A model generated the notes under the pieces. That model saw only the letters and a list, made by a program, of their open reading frames with translations. It did no database searches and was not told the origin of the DNA. From contig NZ_LMFQ01000004.1 in the NCBI RefSeq assembly GCF_001426905.1, forward strand, positions 1-64,000: a DNA stretch of 64,000 bases. Direction: 5' to 3'. Positions within the stretch are counted from its first letter, which is position 1, and every line of letters starts with the position of its first letter. The position numbers and the translations under genes were made by a program. Shown here in pieces: positions 24,857 through 33,315 of the stretch. Source of the DNA: Caulobacter sp. Root1455. GTDB lineage: Bacteria > Pseudomonadota > Alphaproteobacteria > Caulobacterales > Caulobacteraceae.

Positions 24857-25396
24857 TTGGAGCCCGCGCTGTCCGCCCCACCTTCGACCCTCACGCCGAT
24901 GGCCCGGCTGTACGGCGAGAAGCGGGCCAATCTGGTGCGCGTCTTCGCCGCGAAGCTGCGCTCGGTCAGCGAGGCCGAGGACCTGATCCAGGATCTGTTC
25001 CTCAAGGTGCAGGCCCTGGGCGATCTGGAGGTCGAGGGCGACGGCTCGGCCCTGCTGTTCCGGATGGCCAACAACCTGATGCTCGATCGGCTGCGCGGCC
25101 AGACCCGCGCCAGCGCGCGCGACGGCGGATGGCGCAACCTGCAGGGCGAGGTGCTGGGCGATCAGCAGGTGGCCGACATTCCATCGGCCGAGGCGGTGGT
25201 GGCCGGTCGGCAACGCCTGCGGGCGATGATGGCGGCGCTCGACAGTCTGCCGCCCCAGGTCGCGCGCGCCTTCAAGCTTCACAAGCTGGAAGGTCTAAGT
25301 CACGCCGAGACCGCCGCGGTCATGGGGGTCAGCCGCAGCTCGGTCGAAAAGCACATAAGCGCCGCCTTGAAGGCGTTGACGGCCAGACTGCCATGA
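24857..25396 (+). CDS. fecI: FecI-like ECF sigma factor
   Basis: This extracytoplasmic-function sigma factor (179 aa as annotated) is of the iron-starvation FecI group. Region 2 is LYGEKRANLVRVFAAKLRSVSEAEDLIQDLFLKV (about 18-51). Region 4 has LDSLPPQVARAFKLHKLEGLSHAETAAVMGVSRSSVEKHISAALKAL (about 128-174). The start is uncertain: TTG 24857 gives a short extra N-terminus, and ATG 24899 gives 165 aa; neither has a good Shine-Dalgarno site. It is followed by FecR and an STN-type receptor, the classic cell-surface signalling trio. Two Fur-like palindromes lie upstream. Confidence 0.88.
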   Translation: MEPALSAPPSTLTPMARLYGEKRANLVRVFAAKLRSVSEAEDLIQDLFLKVQALGDLEVEGDGSALLFRMANNLMLDRLRGQTRASARDGGWRNLQGEVLGDQQVADIPSAEAVVAGRQRLRAMMAALDSLPPQVARAFKLHKLEGLSHAETAAVMGVSRSSVEKHISAALKALTARLP

Positions 25397-25493
25397 GGGT
25401 GTTTATGGTTTCCGGAACGAGCTTTGGAGGTTCCGCCGTCTTGGTGACGTCTTATCCTTGCGAGGACGCCGCGTGGCGTCAGGACGGAGCGAA

Positions 25494-26507
25494 ATGACGC
25501 GCCCCCAAACAGACTCCGACGCCGAGAAGGCCGACGCCGCGATCGCCGGCGCGGCGATCGACTGGCTGGTCCGGCTGCAGGGCGAGACGGTCACCGAGCG
25601 CGACTGGCTGGATTTCGACGCCTGGCTGACGGCCTCGCCCGCCCATGCCCGGGCCTATGACGCCGCGCTCGCCTTCGATCACGGCCTGGATCTCGACGCG
25701 CGGTTCGCGGAAGGCCAGCCGGTCGAGGCGCCGTCCTTGACGGCCAAGGTGGTTCCGTTGCGGCCGGCGCGGCGCGTCTGGCTCTGGTCGGCGGGCGCGG
25801 CGATCGCCGCGGCCTTCGTCGCCGGCGCGGTCCTGCTGCCCGACGGCGGCCTGATGGGCGCGCGCGAAACGACCTATGTGACGGGCGTCGGCCAGCGCAG
25901 GACCATCGCCCTGGAAGACGGCTCCCGGATCGAGATGAACGCCGCCTCGCGCATGACGGTGCGCTTCGAGCGCCATGCCCGCCGCGTCCGGCTGGATGAC
26001 GCCCAGGCGTTTTTCGACGTGGCCAAGGACACCTCGCGGCCGTTCCTGATCTCGGCGGGCGACACCGAGGTGCGCGTGGTCGGCACCCGGTTCGATGTTC
26101 GACGCCGTGACGGACAGGTGGCGGTCAACGTCCAGCGCGGACTGGTCGAGGTGCGTCCCGGCCTGTCGGGCGACGCCACGTCGTTCCGGCTGCGGCCGGG
26201 GCAGGGCCTTGCCCACCGCGAGGGGCTGGCGGCCGACGCGAAACTCCAGGCGGTCGCCGTCGAGGAGGTCGCGGGCTGGCGTCAGGGCCGGCTGATCTAT
26301 CGCGACCAGCCGCTTTCCCAGATCGCCGGCGACATGAACCGGCTTTTCCCGCGCCCGGTGAAGCTGGGCGACGCGGCGACCGCCGATATGCGACTTTCCG
26401 GCGTGTTGATCGTCGATGAGCAGGATGCGATGGTCGATCGACTGTCACACCTGCTTCCCGTCCGAACGACGACGACCGAAGACGCTATCGTGATCCGGAC
26501 GCGCTAG
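25494..26507 (+). CDS. fecR: FecR-like anti-sigma/sigma regulator
   Basis: This 337-aa inner-membrane regulator relays the receptor signal to FecI. The N-terminal cytoplasmic DUF4880-type domain reads AAIDWLVRLQGETVTERDWLDFDAWLTASPAHARAYD (about 19-55). A single membrane span follows near 95-112 (VWLWSAGAAIAAAFVAGAVLL). The periplasmic FecR domain contains YVTGVGQRRTIALEDGSRIEMNAASR and FDVAKDTSRPFLISAGDTEVRVVGTRFDV, and an STN-like C-terminal domain starts near 260. ATG 25494 is preceded by GGAG. It lies between fecI and the receptor with gaps of 97 and 71 bases. Confidence 0.9.
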   Translation: MTRPQTDSDAEKADAAIAGAAIDWLVRLQGETVTERDWLDFDAWLTASPAHARAYDAALAFDHGLDLDARFAEGQPVEAPSLTAKVVPLRPARRVWLWSAGAAIAAAFVAGAVLLPDGGLMGARETTYVTGVGQRRTIALEDGSRIEMNAASRMTVRFERHARRVRLDDAQAFFDVAKDTSRPFLISAGDTEVRVVGTRFDVRRRDGQVAVNVQRGLVEVRPGLSGDATSFRLRPGQGLAHREGLAADAKLQAVAVEEVAGWRQGRLIYRDQPLSQIAGDMNRLFPRPVKLGDAATADMRLSGVLIVDEQDAMVDRLSHLLPVRTTTTEDAIVIRTR

Positions 26508-26578
26508 AGCCTTGCTGACGGGCCTGGAATCGTTCGAAGCGCGAAGCTTGAGCTCTAGGGGGATAGAGCTGGAGCCCG

Positions 26579-29074
26579 ATGATTTCGGACACGGAATCCC
26601 AGCTTCGACTTCGACCTGACGCGCCGGATCGCTCCGGAACGATCGCCGTCGTCTGCCCGCGCCATCGCGGTCCCGTCTTCGCCCTGACCATGGCGTCGAG
26701 CCTGGCCCTGGCCGGAGCCGCCGAGGCGGCCCCCGCGCGCTTCGGCTTCAACATTCCCGCCAAGCTCCGATCGGAGGCGCTGATCGATGTCGGCGTCCAG
26801 GCGCGCGTCACCCTCGGGGGGGTCTCGTCCTGTCCTGGACGCAGCGCGGCCGTCGTCGGCCTCCTGACGCTGCGCCAGGCCCTCGACGCGGTGACGGCCG
26901 GCGCGCCTTGCCGGTTCGAGATCCTCGACAACGCCACGGTCAGCATCCGGCCCGTCCCGATCCCATCGGCCCGGTTCTCGGTCCGCGCCAGGCCGCCGGT
27001 CGTCGTCCAGACGTCGCCGATGATCGCCCCGGCGCTCGACAGCGTGATCGTCACCGCCACCAAGCGCCCGACCCGGCTGGGCGCCGCGGCCGGCGGCGTC
27101 AGCGTGATCAGCGCGGCGCGGCTGCGCGACACCGGCGCGATCGACACGACCAGCATCTCCCAGCAGACCGCCGGCTTCATCACCACCAACCTCGGCGCGG
27201 CGCGCAACAAGATCATGCTGCGCGGCCTTTCGGACGGAACCTTCACCGGCCGCACCCAGCAGACCGTCGGCACCTATCTCGACAACATCCCCCTGACCTA
27301 CAACGCGCCCGATCCGGACCTGCGCCTGATCGACGTCGACCGCGTGGAGGTCCTGCGCGGACCCCAGGGCGCGCTCTATGGCGGCGGGTCGCTCAGCGGG
27401 GTGTATCGGATCGTCTCCAGCAAGCCGGTGCTGAACCAATGGTCGGGATCGGTCCTGGCCGGCGCGGCCGCCACCGAGTCCGGATCGCCCAGCAGCCGCC
27501 TGGAGGGCGTGTTCAACCTGCCGCTGGCCGCCGACCGGGCGGCGGTTCGAGTGGCGGCCTACAACGACGTCGACGGCGGCTATGTCGACGACGTCAATCT
27601 GCGCCTTTCGAACGTCGATCGCACCACGCGCGTCGGCGGCCGCGCGGCCCTGTCGGTGGCGATCGATCCGGACTGGTCGATCCTGGTGTCCGGCGCGCGC
27701 CAGGACCTGCACGCCACCGACAGCCAGTACACCACCCCCAGTCTCGGCGGTCAGAAGCGCGCCAACCAGGTGCGCGAGACCCATGACAACGTCCTGCAGC
27801 AAGGCGCGGTGACCCTAACCGGGGCAGGGGGCTGGGGGCGGTTCGTGTCGTCGACCGGCTATGTCCGTCACCGGTTCGCCAGCCGGTTCGACGCCACCGC
27901 CGCGCTGAACGGCGCCGGCTCGGCCTCGGTCGATGTCGGCCTGTTCGACGAGGCCAGCAAGGTGCGGCTGCTGGTGGAGGACGCGGTGCTGTCGTCCCCC
28001 GACACCGATCGCTTCCGCTGGCTGTTCGGCCTGTATGGCCTGGCCAGCCTTGAGGACAGCGAGGGCGAACTGCGGGCGCGCACCTATCGCGACCCTTCAC
28101 GTCTGATCTATCTCGAGGCGCGTCGTGATCGACGGCGCGAATTGGCCCTCTATGGCGAGACCGCCTACGACCTCGGCGACGGCTGGACCGCCAGCCTGGG
28201 CGGGCGGGCCTTCCGCAGCGAGGTGCAGACGACCTCGATGGTCGAGGCGCCGGCGCCGGGCCAGTCGCGCGAGCTGGACCGGCAGGCGCGCTTCACGGGC
28301 CTTTCGCCGAAATTCTCGCTGCAGCGGACATGGAGCGGGGGCGGGCTCTTCTATCTGTTGACGTCGGAAGGCTATCGCTCGGGCGGGTTCAACTCGGGCG
28401 GTCTGGTCGCGCCCTCGACCCTGCGCGCCTCGTTCAAGCCCGATCATCTTCGCAACTACGAGATCGGCGCCGGCATTCGGCCGTGGGGCGGACGCATGAT
28501 CCTGCGCACGGCCCTGTTCCACGATGTCTGGACCGACATCCAGACCGACCAGTATCTGACCCCCTCGGGCCTGTCCTACACCGCCAATGTCGGCGACGGC
28601 CGCAACACCGGGCTGGAGATCGAGGCGGCCGTGACGGCGGCCCGGGGTCTGACCCTGGAGGCCAATGCGCTGTTCAACCGTCCTCGCCTGAGCAAGGTGG
28701 ATCCCAATTTCGCCTCGGCGGCCCAGAGCGAGCTGCCCGGGGTTCCGGACGTCTCCGCCGGGGCCATGATGCGGTATCAAACGGATCTGGCCGCGGACCG
28801 GCGCTTGGTGCTGACGACCGAGATCGAGTATGTGGGCCAGTCGCGCCTGACCTTCGATCGCCGGCTTTCCCCGTCGATGGGCGGCTATGTCACGGGCCGC
28901 CTGTCGGCCGAGATGACGATCCGGGACTGGAGCTGGACCTTCGCGGTCACCAACCCCGCCAACGCCTCGAGCGACACGTTCGCCTATGGAAATCCTTTCA
29001 GCTTCGGCCAGGTGCGGCAGGTCACGCCGCTGCGCCCCCGCACCTGGAGCCTTCTGGTTTCGCGCGCCTTCTAG
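26579..29074 (+). CDS. TonB-dependent receptor with N-terminal STN signalling domain
   Basis: This 831-aa outer-membrane receptor probably imports a ferric siderophore or heme-like ligand and signals to FecR. After an unusually long hydrophilic N-terminus comes a signal sequence (about 31-51, ending AEAAPA). The STN domain follows (FNIPAKLRSEALIDVGVQARVTL to about 125), then a TonB box/plug (DSVIVTATKRPTRLGAAAGGVSVI) with RVEVLRGPQGALYGGGSLSGVYRIV, and a barrel ending SLLVSRAF. The STN domain and the fecI-fecR genes directly upstream identify a FecA-type transducer. The start is ATG 26579 with GGAG upstream. The ligand cannot be read from the sequence. Confidence 0.88.
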   Translation: MISDTESQLRLRPDAPDRSGTIAVVCPRHRGPVFALTMASSLALAGAAEAAPARFGFNIPAKLRSEALIDVGVQARVTLGGVSSCPGRSAAVVGLLTLRQALDAVTAGAPCRFEILDNATVSIRPVPIPSARFSVRARPPVVVQTSPMIAPALDSVIVTATKRPTRLGAAAGGVSVISAARLRDTGAIDTTSISQQTAGFITTNLGAARNKIMLRGLSDGTFTGRTQQTVGTYLDNIPLTYNAPDPDLRLIDVDRVEVLRGPQGALYGGGSLSGVYRIVSSKPVLNQWSGSVLAGAAATESGSPSSRLEGVFNLPLAADRAAVRVAAYNDVDGGYVDDVNLRLSNVDRTTRVGGRAALSVAIDPDWSILVSGARQDLHATDSQYTTPSLGGQKRANQVRETHDNVLQQGAVTLTGAGGWGRFVSSTGYVRHRFASRFDATAALNGAGSASVDVGLFDEASKVRLLVEDAVLSSPDTDRFRWLFGLYGLASLEDSEGELRARTYRDPSRLIYLEARRDRRRELALYGETAYDLGDGWTASLGGRAFRSEVQTTSMVEAPAPGQSRELDRQARFTGLSPKFSLQRTWSGGGLFYLLTSEGYRSGGFNSGGLVAPSTLRASFKPDHLRNYEIGAGIRPWGGRMILRTALFHDVWTDIQTDQYLTPSGLSYTANVGDGRNTGLEIEAAVTAARGLTLEANALFNRPRLSKVDPNFASAAQSELPGVPDVSAGAMMRYQTDLAADRRLVLTTEIEYVGQSRLTFDRRLSPSMGGYVTGRLSAEMTIRDWSWTFAVTNPANASSDTFAYGNPFSFGQVRQVTPLRPRTWSLLVSRAF

Positions 29075-29197
29075 GCGGAGGCCAGGACCGGCCGACCCGC
29101 GCGAACGCGAAAATAGTTCTGAGGTTCCCTGACCTTCGCGACGTCTTCCTTTCGACGGGGCGGCGCTCGCATGGCCGCCCCAAGTCGGGGAAACTAG

Positions 29198-30037
29198 ATG
29201 TCCGTCCTGTCGGGACTTGTCTGCGTCCACAACGAAGAGGCGCGCCTGGCCGAATGCCTCAAGCGCCTGGCGTTCTGCGACGAGATCGTCGTGGTCGCGG
29301 ACCGCTGCACGGATCGCAGTGAAGCCATCGCTCGCAAGATGGGCGCGCGGGTCGTTTCGGGCATCTTTCCCGTCGAAGGCCTGCGCAAGGCGGCCGGCGT
29401 CGCGGCCTGCCGCGGCGACTGGATCCTCGAGCTGGACGCCGACGAGACGGTGACGCCGGCCCTGGCCCGTGAAATCCGCGAGACGGTCCGCCGGGCCGAC
29501 GCCGGCGACTGGTATCAGGTGCCTGTGGATAACTTCGTGGGCGCGCAGCTGGTGCGCCATGGCTGGGGCGGCTCGTTCGGCGCCTCCTCGGTGGCCCGGC
29601 TGTTCCGCAAGGGCGCGAAGCGCTGGAAGAGCGAGCGGGTCCATCCCGGCACCACCTTCACCGGCGTCTATGGCGGCCGGCTGAACAACGCCATCCTGCA
29701 CAAGGTCGACGACGACATCGCCGACATGATCCAGCGGCTGAACCGCTACACCGCCCTGCGCGGCCAGGACCTGGCCGACAGCGGCGAGATCAAGAGCCTG
29801 TGGGACGACCTGTTCCGGGGCGTGCGCCGGTTCTACAAGTGCTACGTCTCGCGCAAGGGCTACAAGGAAGGCGACATGGGCTTCCTGATCGCCGTCATGG
29901 CGGGCCTTTATCCGCTGCTCTCGAACCTCAAGGCGCGCGAAATCCAGTCGCTGAACGGCGTACGGACGGCGCGTCCGGCGGGCACGGCGGTGATCGACCT
30001 GGACATTGAGGAAGCCAGGCTGGGCCATTCAGCCTAG
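29198..30037 (+). CDS. family 2 glycosyltransferase, WaaE-like (LPS core)
   Basis: This 279-aa GT2 enzyme resembles WaaE/KdtX-type lipopolysaccharide core glucosyltransferases. The start is SGLVCVHNEEARLAECLKRLAFCDEIVVVADRCTDRS, and the metal/sugar-nucleotide DxD motif is in LELDADET (D80-A-D82). ERVHPG and a basic C-terminal helix region follow. It has no signal peptide and is expected at the cytoplasmic face of the inner membrane. It begins a two-gene unit with the deacetylase-like gene, only nine bases away. The LPS role is inferred from family resemblance. Confidence 0.8.
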   Translation: MSVLSGLVCVHNEEARLAECLKRLAFCDEIVVVADRCTDRSEAIARKMGARVVSGIFPVEGLRKAAGVAACRGDWILELDADETVTPALAREIRETVRRADAGDWYQVPVDNFVGAQLVRHGWGGSFGASSVARLFRKGAKRWKSERVHPGTTFTGVYGGRLNNAILHKVDDDIADMIQRLNRYTALRGQDLADSGEIKSLWDDLFRGVRRFYKCYVSRKGYKEGDMGFLIAVMAGLYPLLSNLKAREIQSLNGVRTARPAGTAVIDLDIEEARLGHSA

Positions 30038-30046
30038 GCTGTGGTC

Positions 30047-30832
30047 ATGTCGCTCCATCGTCTTCTGATCGCGGTCATGATCGGGCCGGAACTGGCCCGC
30101 TGGAAGGCTGGCGGCCATGCGCCGGTGTTCTGGTGGCGTGACGACGACGCGCGCCGGCCCACGCCGGCCCTGGACCGCCTGCTGGCCCTGTCGCTCCGCT
30201 TCGAGGCGCCGATCACCCTGGCGGCCGTACCGGACGGCGACATCGCGGCCTTGGCCAAGGCTTGCCGCGCGGTCCCCGGCGCGGAGCTGGCCGTCCATGG
30301 CTTCCGGCATGAGAACCGCGCGCCGCCGGGCTGGCCGTCCGGCGAGGTCAACGACCTGGACCGCCTGGCCGACGTGATGTCGGAGCTGAGCACGGCGATC
30401 GAGGTGTTCCGCCGCGCCCGCGTGACGCCGCGCCTGTTCGTGCCGCCCTGGAACAACGCCCACCCGACCTTGAAACAGGCGCTCGGCCTGCGAGGCTTGA
30501 GCCTGTCCTGCTACGGCGACATGCGCGACCAGGCCGAGCCCGATCGCCTGGACGCCCATCTGGACGTCATGCGCTGGAAGCCCGAGCCGCGCTTCCGGGG
30601 CGCGGTCCGGTTCCTGCTGCGAACCCGTCGGTTGCTGGCGGAGCGTCGGTCTAAGCGCGCGTGGGACGAGCCGCTAGGCCTGCTGACCCACCACCTCGAC
30701 CACGACGAGGAGGCCTGGCGCTTCCTCGAGGCGTTCCTGCCCGTCGCCAGGCCCGTCGCGCGCACGGCCATCGGCAAGCCCGCGGTCAAGACGGCCGCCA
30801 CGAGTCGCCCCGTCGCGGCGCGGGCGGGCTAG
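30047..30832 (+). CDS. polysaccharide-deacetylase-like protein
   Basis: This protein (261 aa from ATG 30047; a GTG two codons earlier is equally possible) resembles polysaccharide deacetylases. Near the N-terminus it has FWWRDDDARRPTPALDRLL, with the Asp pair expected for metal binding, and further on LAVHGFRHENRAPPGWPSGEV, with the H-x3-H site, then FVPPWNN. There is no signal peptide, so it would act in the cytoplasm, unusual for the family. The last 30 residues are Ala/Arg/Thr-rich. Coupled to the WaaE-like glycosyltransferase, it probably modifies a glycan precursor. Confidence 0.7.
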   Translation: MSLHRLLIAVMIGPELARWKAGGHAPVFWWRDDDARRPTPALDRLLALSLRFEAPITLAAVPDGDIAALAKACRAVPGAELAVHGFRHENRAPPGWPSGEVNDLDRLADVMSELSTAIEVFRRARVTPRLFVPPWNNAHPTLKQALGLRGLSLSCYGDMRDQAEPDRLDAHLDVMRWKPEPRFRGAVRFLLRTRRLLAERRSKRAWDEPLGLLTHHLDHDEEAWRFLEAFLPVARPVARTAIGKPAVKTAATSRPVAARAG

Positions 30833-30940
30833 GGCGAACAGGGCGTTCGCCGGGCGAGGGGCGACCCGCGTCGTCGTTTCAAAACAACCTCTTCGGACCC
30901 CGTGGGGCGTTGGGCGACCGCTGATTTCCTAACTTCACCA

Positions 30941-30970
30941 CAACATTCACGCACGTGATAGTGAGTGTTG
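30941..30970. promoter_or_regulatory. candidate TetR-type operator upstream of receptor
   Basis: CAACATTCAC (30941-30950) and GTGAGTGTTG (30961-30970) form an inverted repeat with one mismatch and a 10-base spacer. It overlaps a TTGACA -35-like hexamer (30968-30973), about 75 bases upstream of the receptor start. The TetR gene is in the same cluster. Confidence 0.35.
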
Positions 30971-31044
30971 ACAGGGGGCGGTCTCAGGTGCAGCTTTGCT
31001 GGGCAGCGTCGGCGCCCACGATCGACGCACGGGGAGATAAGCGC

Positions 31045-33315
31045 ATGAAGGTAGTTCTTCTCGCGTCGGCTTGCGCCGCCGCGTTGGTGTCGACGTCCAT
31101 GACCGCCCAGGCGCAGACCGCGTCCCCGGACGCCAAGGACAAGGGTCAATCCGAAGGCACCCTGCTCAACGAGGTCGTGGTCACGGCCACCCGCCGCAAC
31201 GAGCGGCTGCAGGACGTGCCGCTCAGCATCACCGCCTTTTCGCAAAAGGATCTGACGGCCAAGGGCATCGTCGGCTACGAGGGCCTGGCGCGCGAGACGC
31301 CCGGCGTGGTCCTCAACAAGCCCACCGCCAACTTCAACAACTTCACCGCCCGGGGCATCGCCACCAACGGCTACGGCGCCAATCTGCAAAGCACCGTCGC
31401 GATCTATATCGACGAACTGCCGATCTCGACGATCGGCAATACCACGGTGCTGGATCCCAATCTGTATGACCTGGAGCGGGTCGAATTCCTCCGCGGTCCT
31501 CAGGGCACGCTGTTCGGATCGGGCTCGCTGTCGGGCGCGCTGCGCATCCTGACCAAGAGCCCCGATCTCGACGAGGTCGACGCCTCGGCCCTGGTCGATT
31601 TCGGTCTGACCGGCTCGGATTCCCTGCGCCAGCGCTACAACGGCATGGTCAACCTGCCGATCATCAAGGACCAGTTGGCCCTGCGCGTCGTCGGCTTCTA
31701 TCGCCACGAGGAAGGCTATGTCGACAACCTGGGGACCGGAGTCCACAACTCCAACACCCTGGTCGACGGGGGCGGGCGCGCGACCCTGCTGTGGAAGCCG
31801 ACCGACCGCCTGTCGGTCAAGCTGCTGGGCTCCTACGAGAAGAGCAACCCCAAGGATTCGTCCCTGATCATCCCCTCGCTGGGCCGCAACAAGCGGGTCT
31901 CCGATCGGCCGGACCTGTTCGTGGGCAAGCTGGCCAGCGTCAACGCCACGGTCGACTATCAGTTCGACGGCGCGCACTTCACCAGCTCGTCGACCTATTC
32001 CAAGTTCGACCAGAAGTTTTTCGTGGATCTGGCCGGCACCTTCGGCGCCGCTGGCATCGCCTTCGGGCTCGACGCCTACGGCTATCAGAAGACCTTCGTC
32101 GAGGAAGCGCGCCTGGCGTCGGATCCCGGCGGCAAGTTCGACTGGGTGGTCGGCGGCTTCTATCTCGATCGCCGGCTGGACGTGGACTACTTCTACCGCT
32201 CCTCGCCCGAATACCTGGCGGCCCACCACATCACCGGCCTGCCGGATGAGTACTATCAACGCCAGTACACCCACATCAATTCGCACGAACTGGCCGGTTT
32301 CGGCGAGCTGACCTACCACATCAACGACAAGCTCTGGCTGACCACCGGCATGCGCTATGGCGGCACCGACGCCCAGGGCTTCACCGAGGGCGGCTACAAC
32401 AGCGCCTACCTGACCTACGCGATCTTCGGCATCCAGGGCCCGCTGACCATGGTTCCGATCCCGGCGGCCACCGGCGTCAAGGCCGAGGCCAAGAAGCCGT
32501 CCTACAAGGTCAGCCTGTCGTACAAGCCGTCGTCGAGCCTGACCTCCTACGCCACCGTGTCGACCGGCTTCCGCACTCCGGTGGTCAACGCCTTCGCCGG
32601 CCGGGCCAGCGTGGTCGATCCCACCGACCTGATCATTCCCTACGGCGCCTCGTCGGACGATCTGGTCAACTACGAGCTGGGCGTGAAGGGCCGCTGGTTC
32701 GACGGCACGCTCAGCGCCAACCTGGCGACCTATCTGATCGACTGGAGCAACATCCAGGTCCAGGCCAACCGCGTCTCGGACTCGGTCCAGTTCGCCACCA
32801 ATATCGGCGGCGCGATCAGCAAGGGCGTGGAGTTCGAGGTGGTGGTCGCCCCGGCGACCGGCCTGAGCGTGGGCCTGAACGGATCGTTCAACGACGCCAA
32901 GGTCAACAAGCTGACACCGGCCGAGGCGGCGATCTCCGGCGCGGTGGAGAACGCCCGCCTGGCGGCCCCGCACTTCCAGGGCTCGATGTACATCAACTAC
33001 GGCTTCGACCTGTCGCCCCAGGCCAGGGCCAACGCCTCGGTGGTGTTCCAGCACGTCGGATCCTATCCGGGATCGTTCCCCAACGTGCCTGGCAAGCCCA
33101 CCCAGGTCAGCCCGACCTACGGCTTCACCGACGCCTATGAGAACGTCAACGCGACGTTCGCGGTGGCGATGGACCGGCTGACGGTCGGCGCCTATGTCGA
33201 AAACCTGTTCGACAACCACTCGATCACCTACGTCCACCCCGAGGCGTTCCTGGCCGCCCGTTACGCGACCCTGCGGCCGCGCACGGTCGGCGTGCGCCTG
33301 GGTTACGACTTCTAG
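31045..33315 (+). CDS. TonB-dependent receptor of an ester/acyl catabolic cluster
   Basis: This 756-aa outer-membrane receptor has a signal peptide ending AQAQ (about 22-25), a TonB box/plug start LLNEVVVTATRRNERLQDVPLSITAF, ARETPGVVLNKP, RVEFLRGPQGTLFGSGSLSGALRILTKSP, and a C-terminal TVGVRLGYDF. It belongs to the receptor group used for hydrophobic small molecules in Caulobacterales and Sphingomonadales, rather than the polysaccharide type. ATG 31045 follows GGGGAG. Its stop codon directly abuts the esterase start, so the two are translationally coupled. The ligand is probably an ester or lactone-like compound, inferred from the genes downstream. Confidence 0.85.
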   Translation: MKVVLLASACAAALVSTSMTAQAQTASPDAKDKGQSEGTLLNEVVVTATRRNERLQDVPLSITAFSQKDLTAKGIVGYEGLARETPGVVLNKPTANFNNFTARGIATNGYGANLQSTVAIYIDELPISTIGNTTVLDPNLYDLERVEFLRGPQGTLFGSGSLSGALRILTKSPDLDEVDASALVDFGLTGSDSLRQRYNGMVNLPIIKDQLALRVVGFYRHEEGYVDNLGTGVHNSNTLVDGGGRATLLWKPTDRLSVKLLGSYEKSNPKDSSLIIPSLGRNKRVSDRPDLFVGKLASVNATVDYQFDGAHFTSSSTYSKFDQKFFVDLAGTFGAAGIAFGLDAYGYQKTFVEEARLASDPGGKFDWVVGGFYLDRRLDVDYFYRSSPEYLAAHHITGLPDEYYQRQYTHINSHELAGFGELTYHINDKLWLTTGMRYGGTDAQGFTEGGYNSAYLTYAIFGIQGPLTMVPIPAATGVKAEAKKPSYKVSLSYKPSSSLTSYATVSTGFRTPVVNAFAGRASVVDPTDLIIPYGASSDDLVNYELGVKGRWFDGTLSANLATYLIDWSNIQVQANRVSDSVQFATNIGGAISKGVEFEVVVAPATGLSVGLNGSFNDAKVNKLTPAEAAISGAVENARLAAPHFQGSMYINYGFDLSPQARANASVVFQHVGSYPGSFPNVPGKPTQVSPTYGFTDAYENVNATFAVAMDRLTVGAYVENLFDNHSITYVHPEAFLAARYATLRPRTVGVRLGYDF

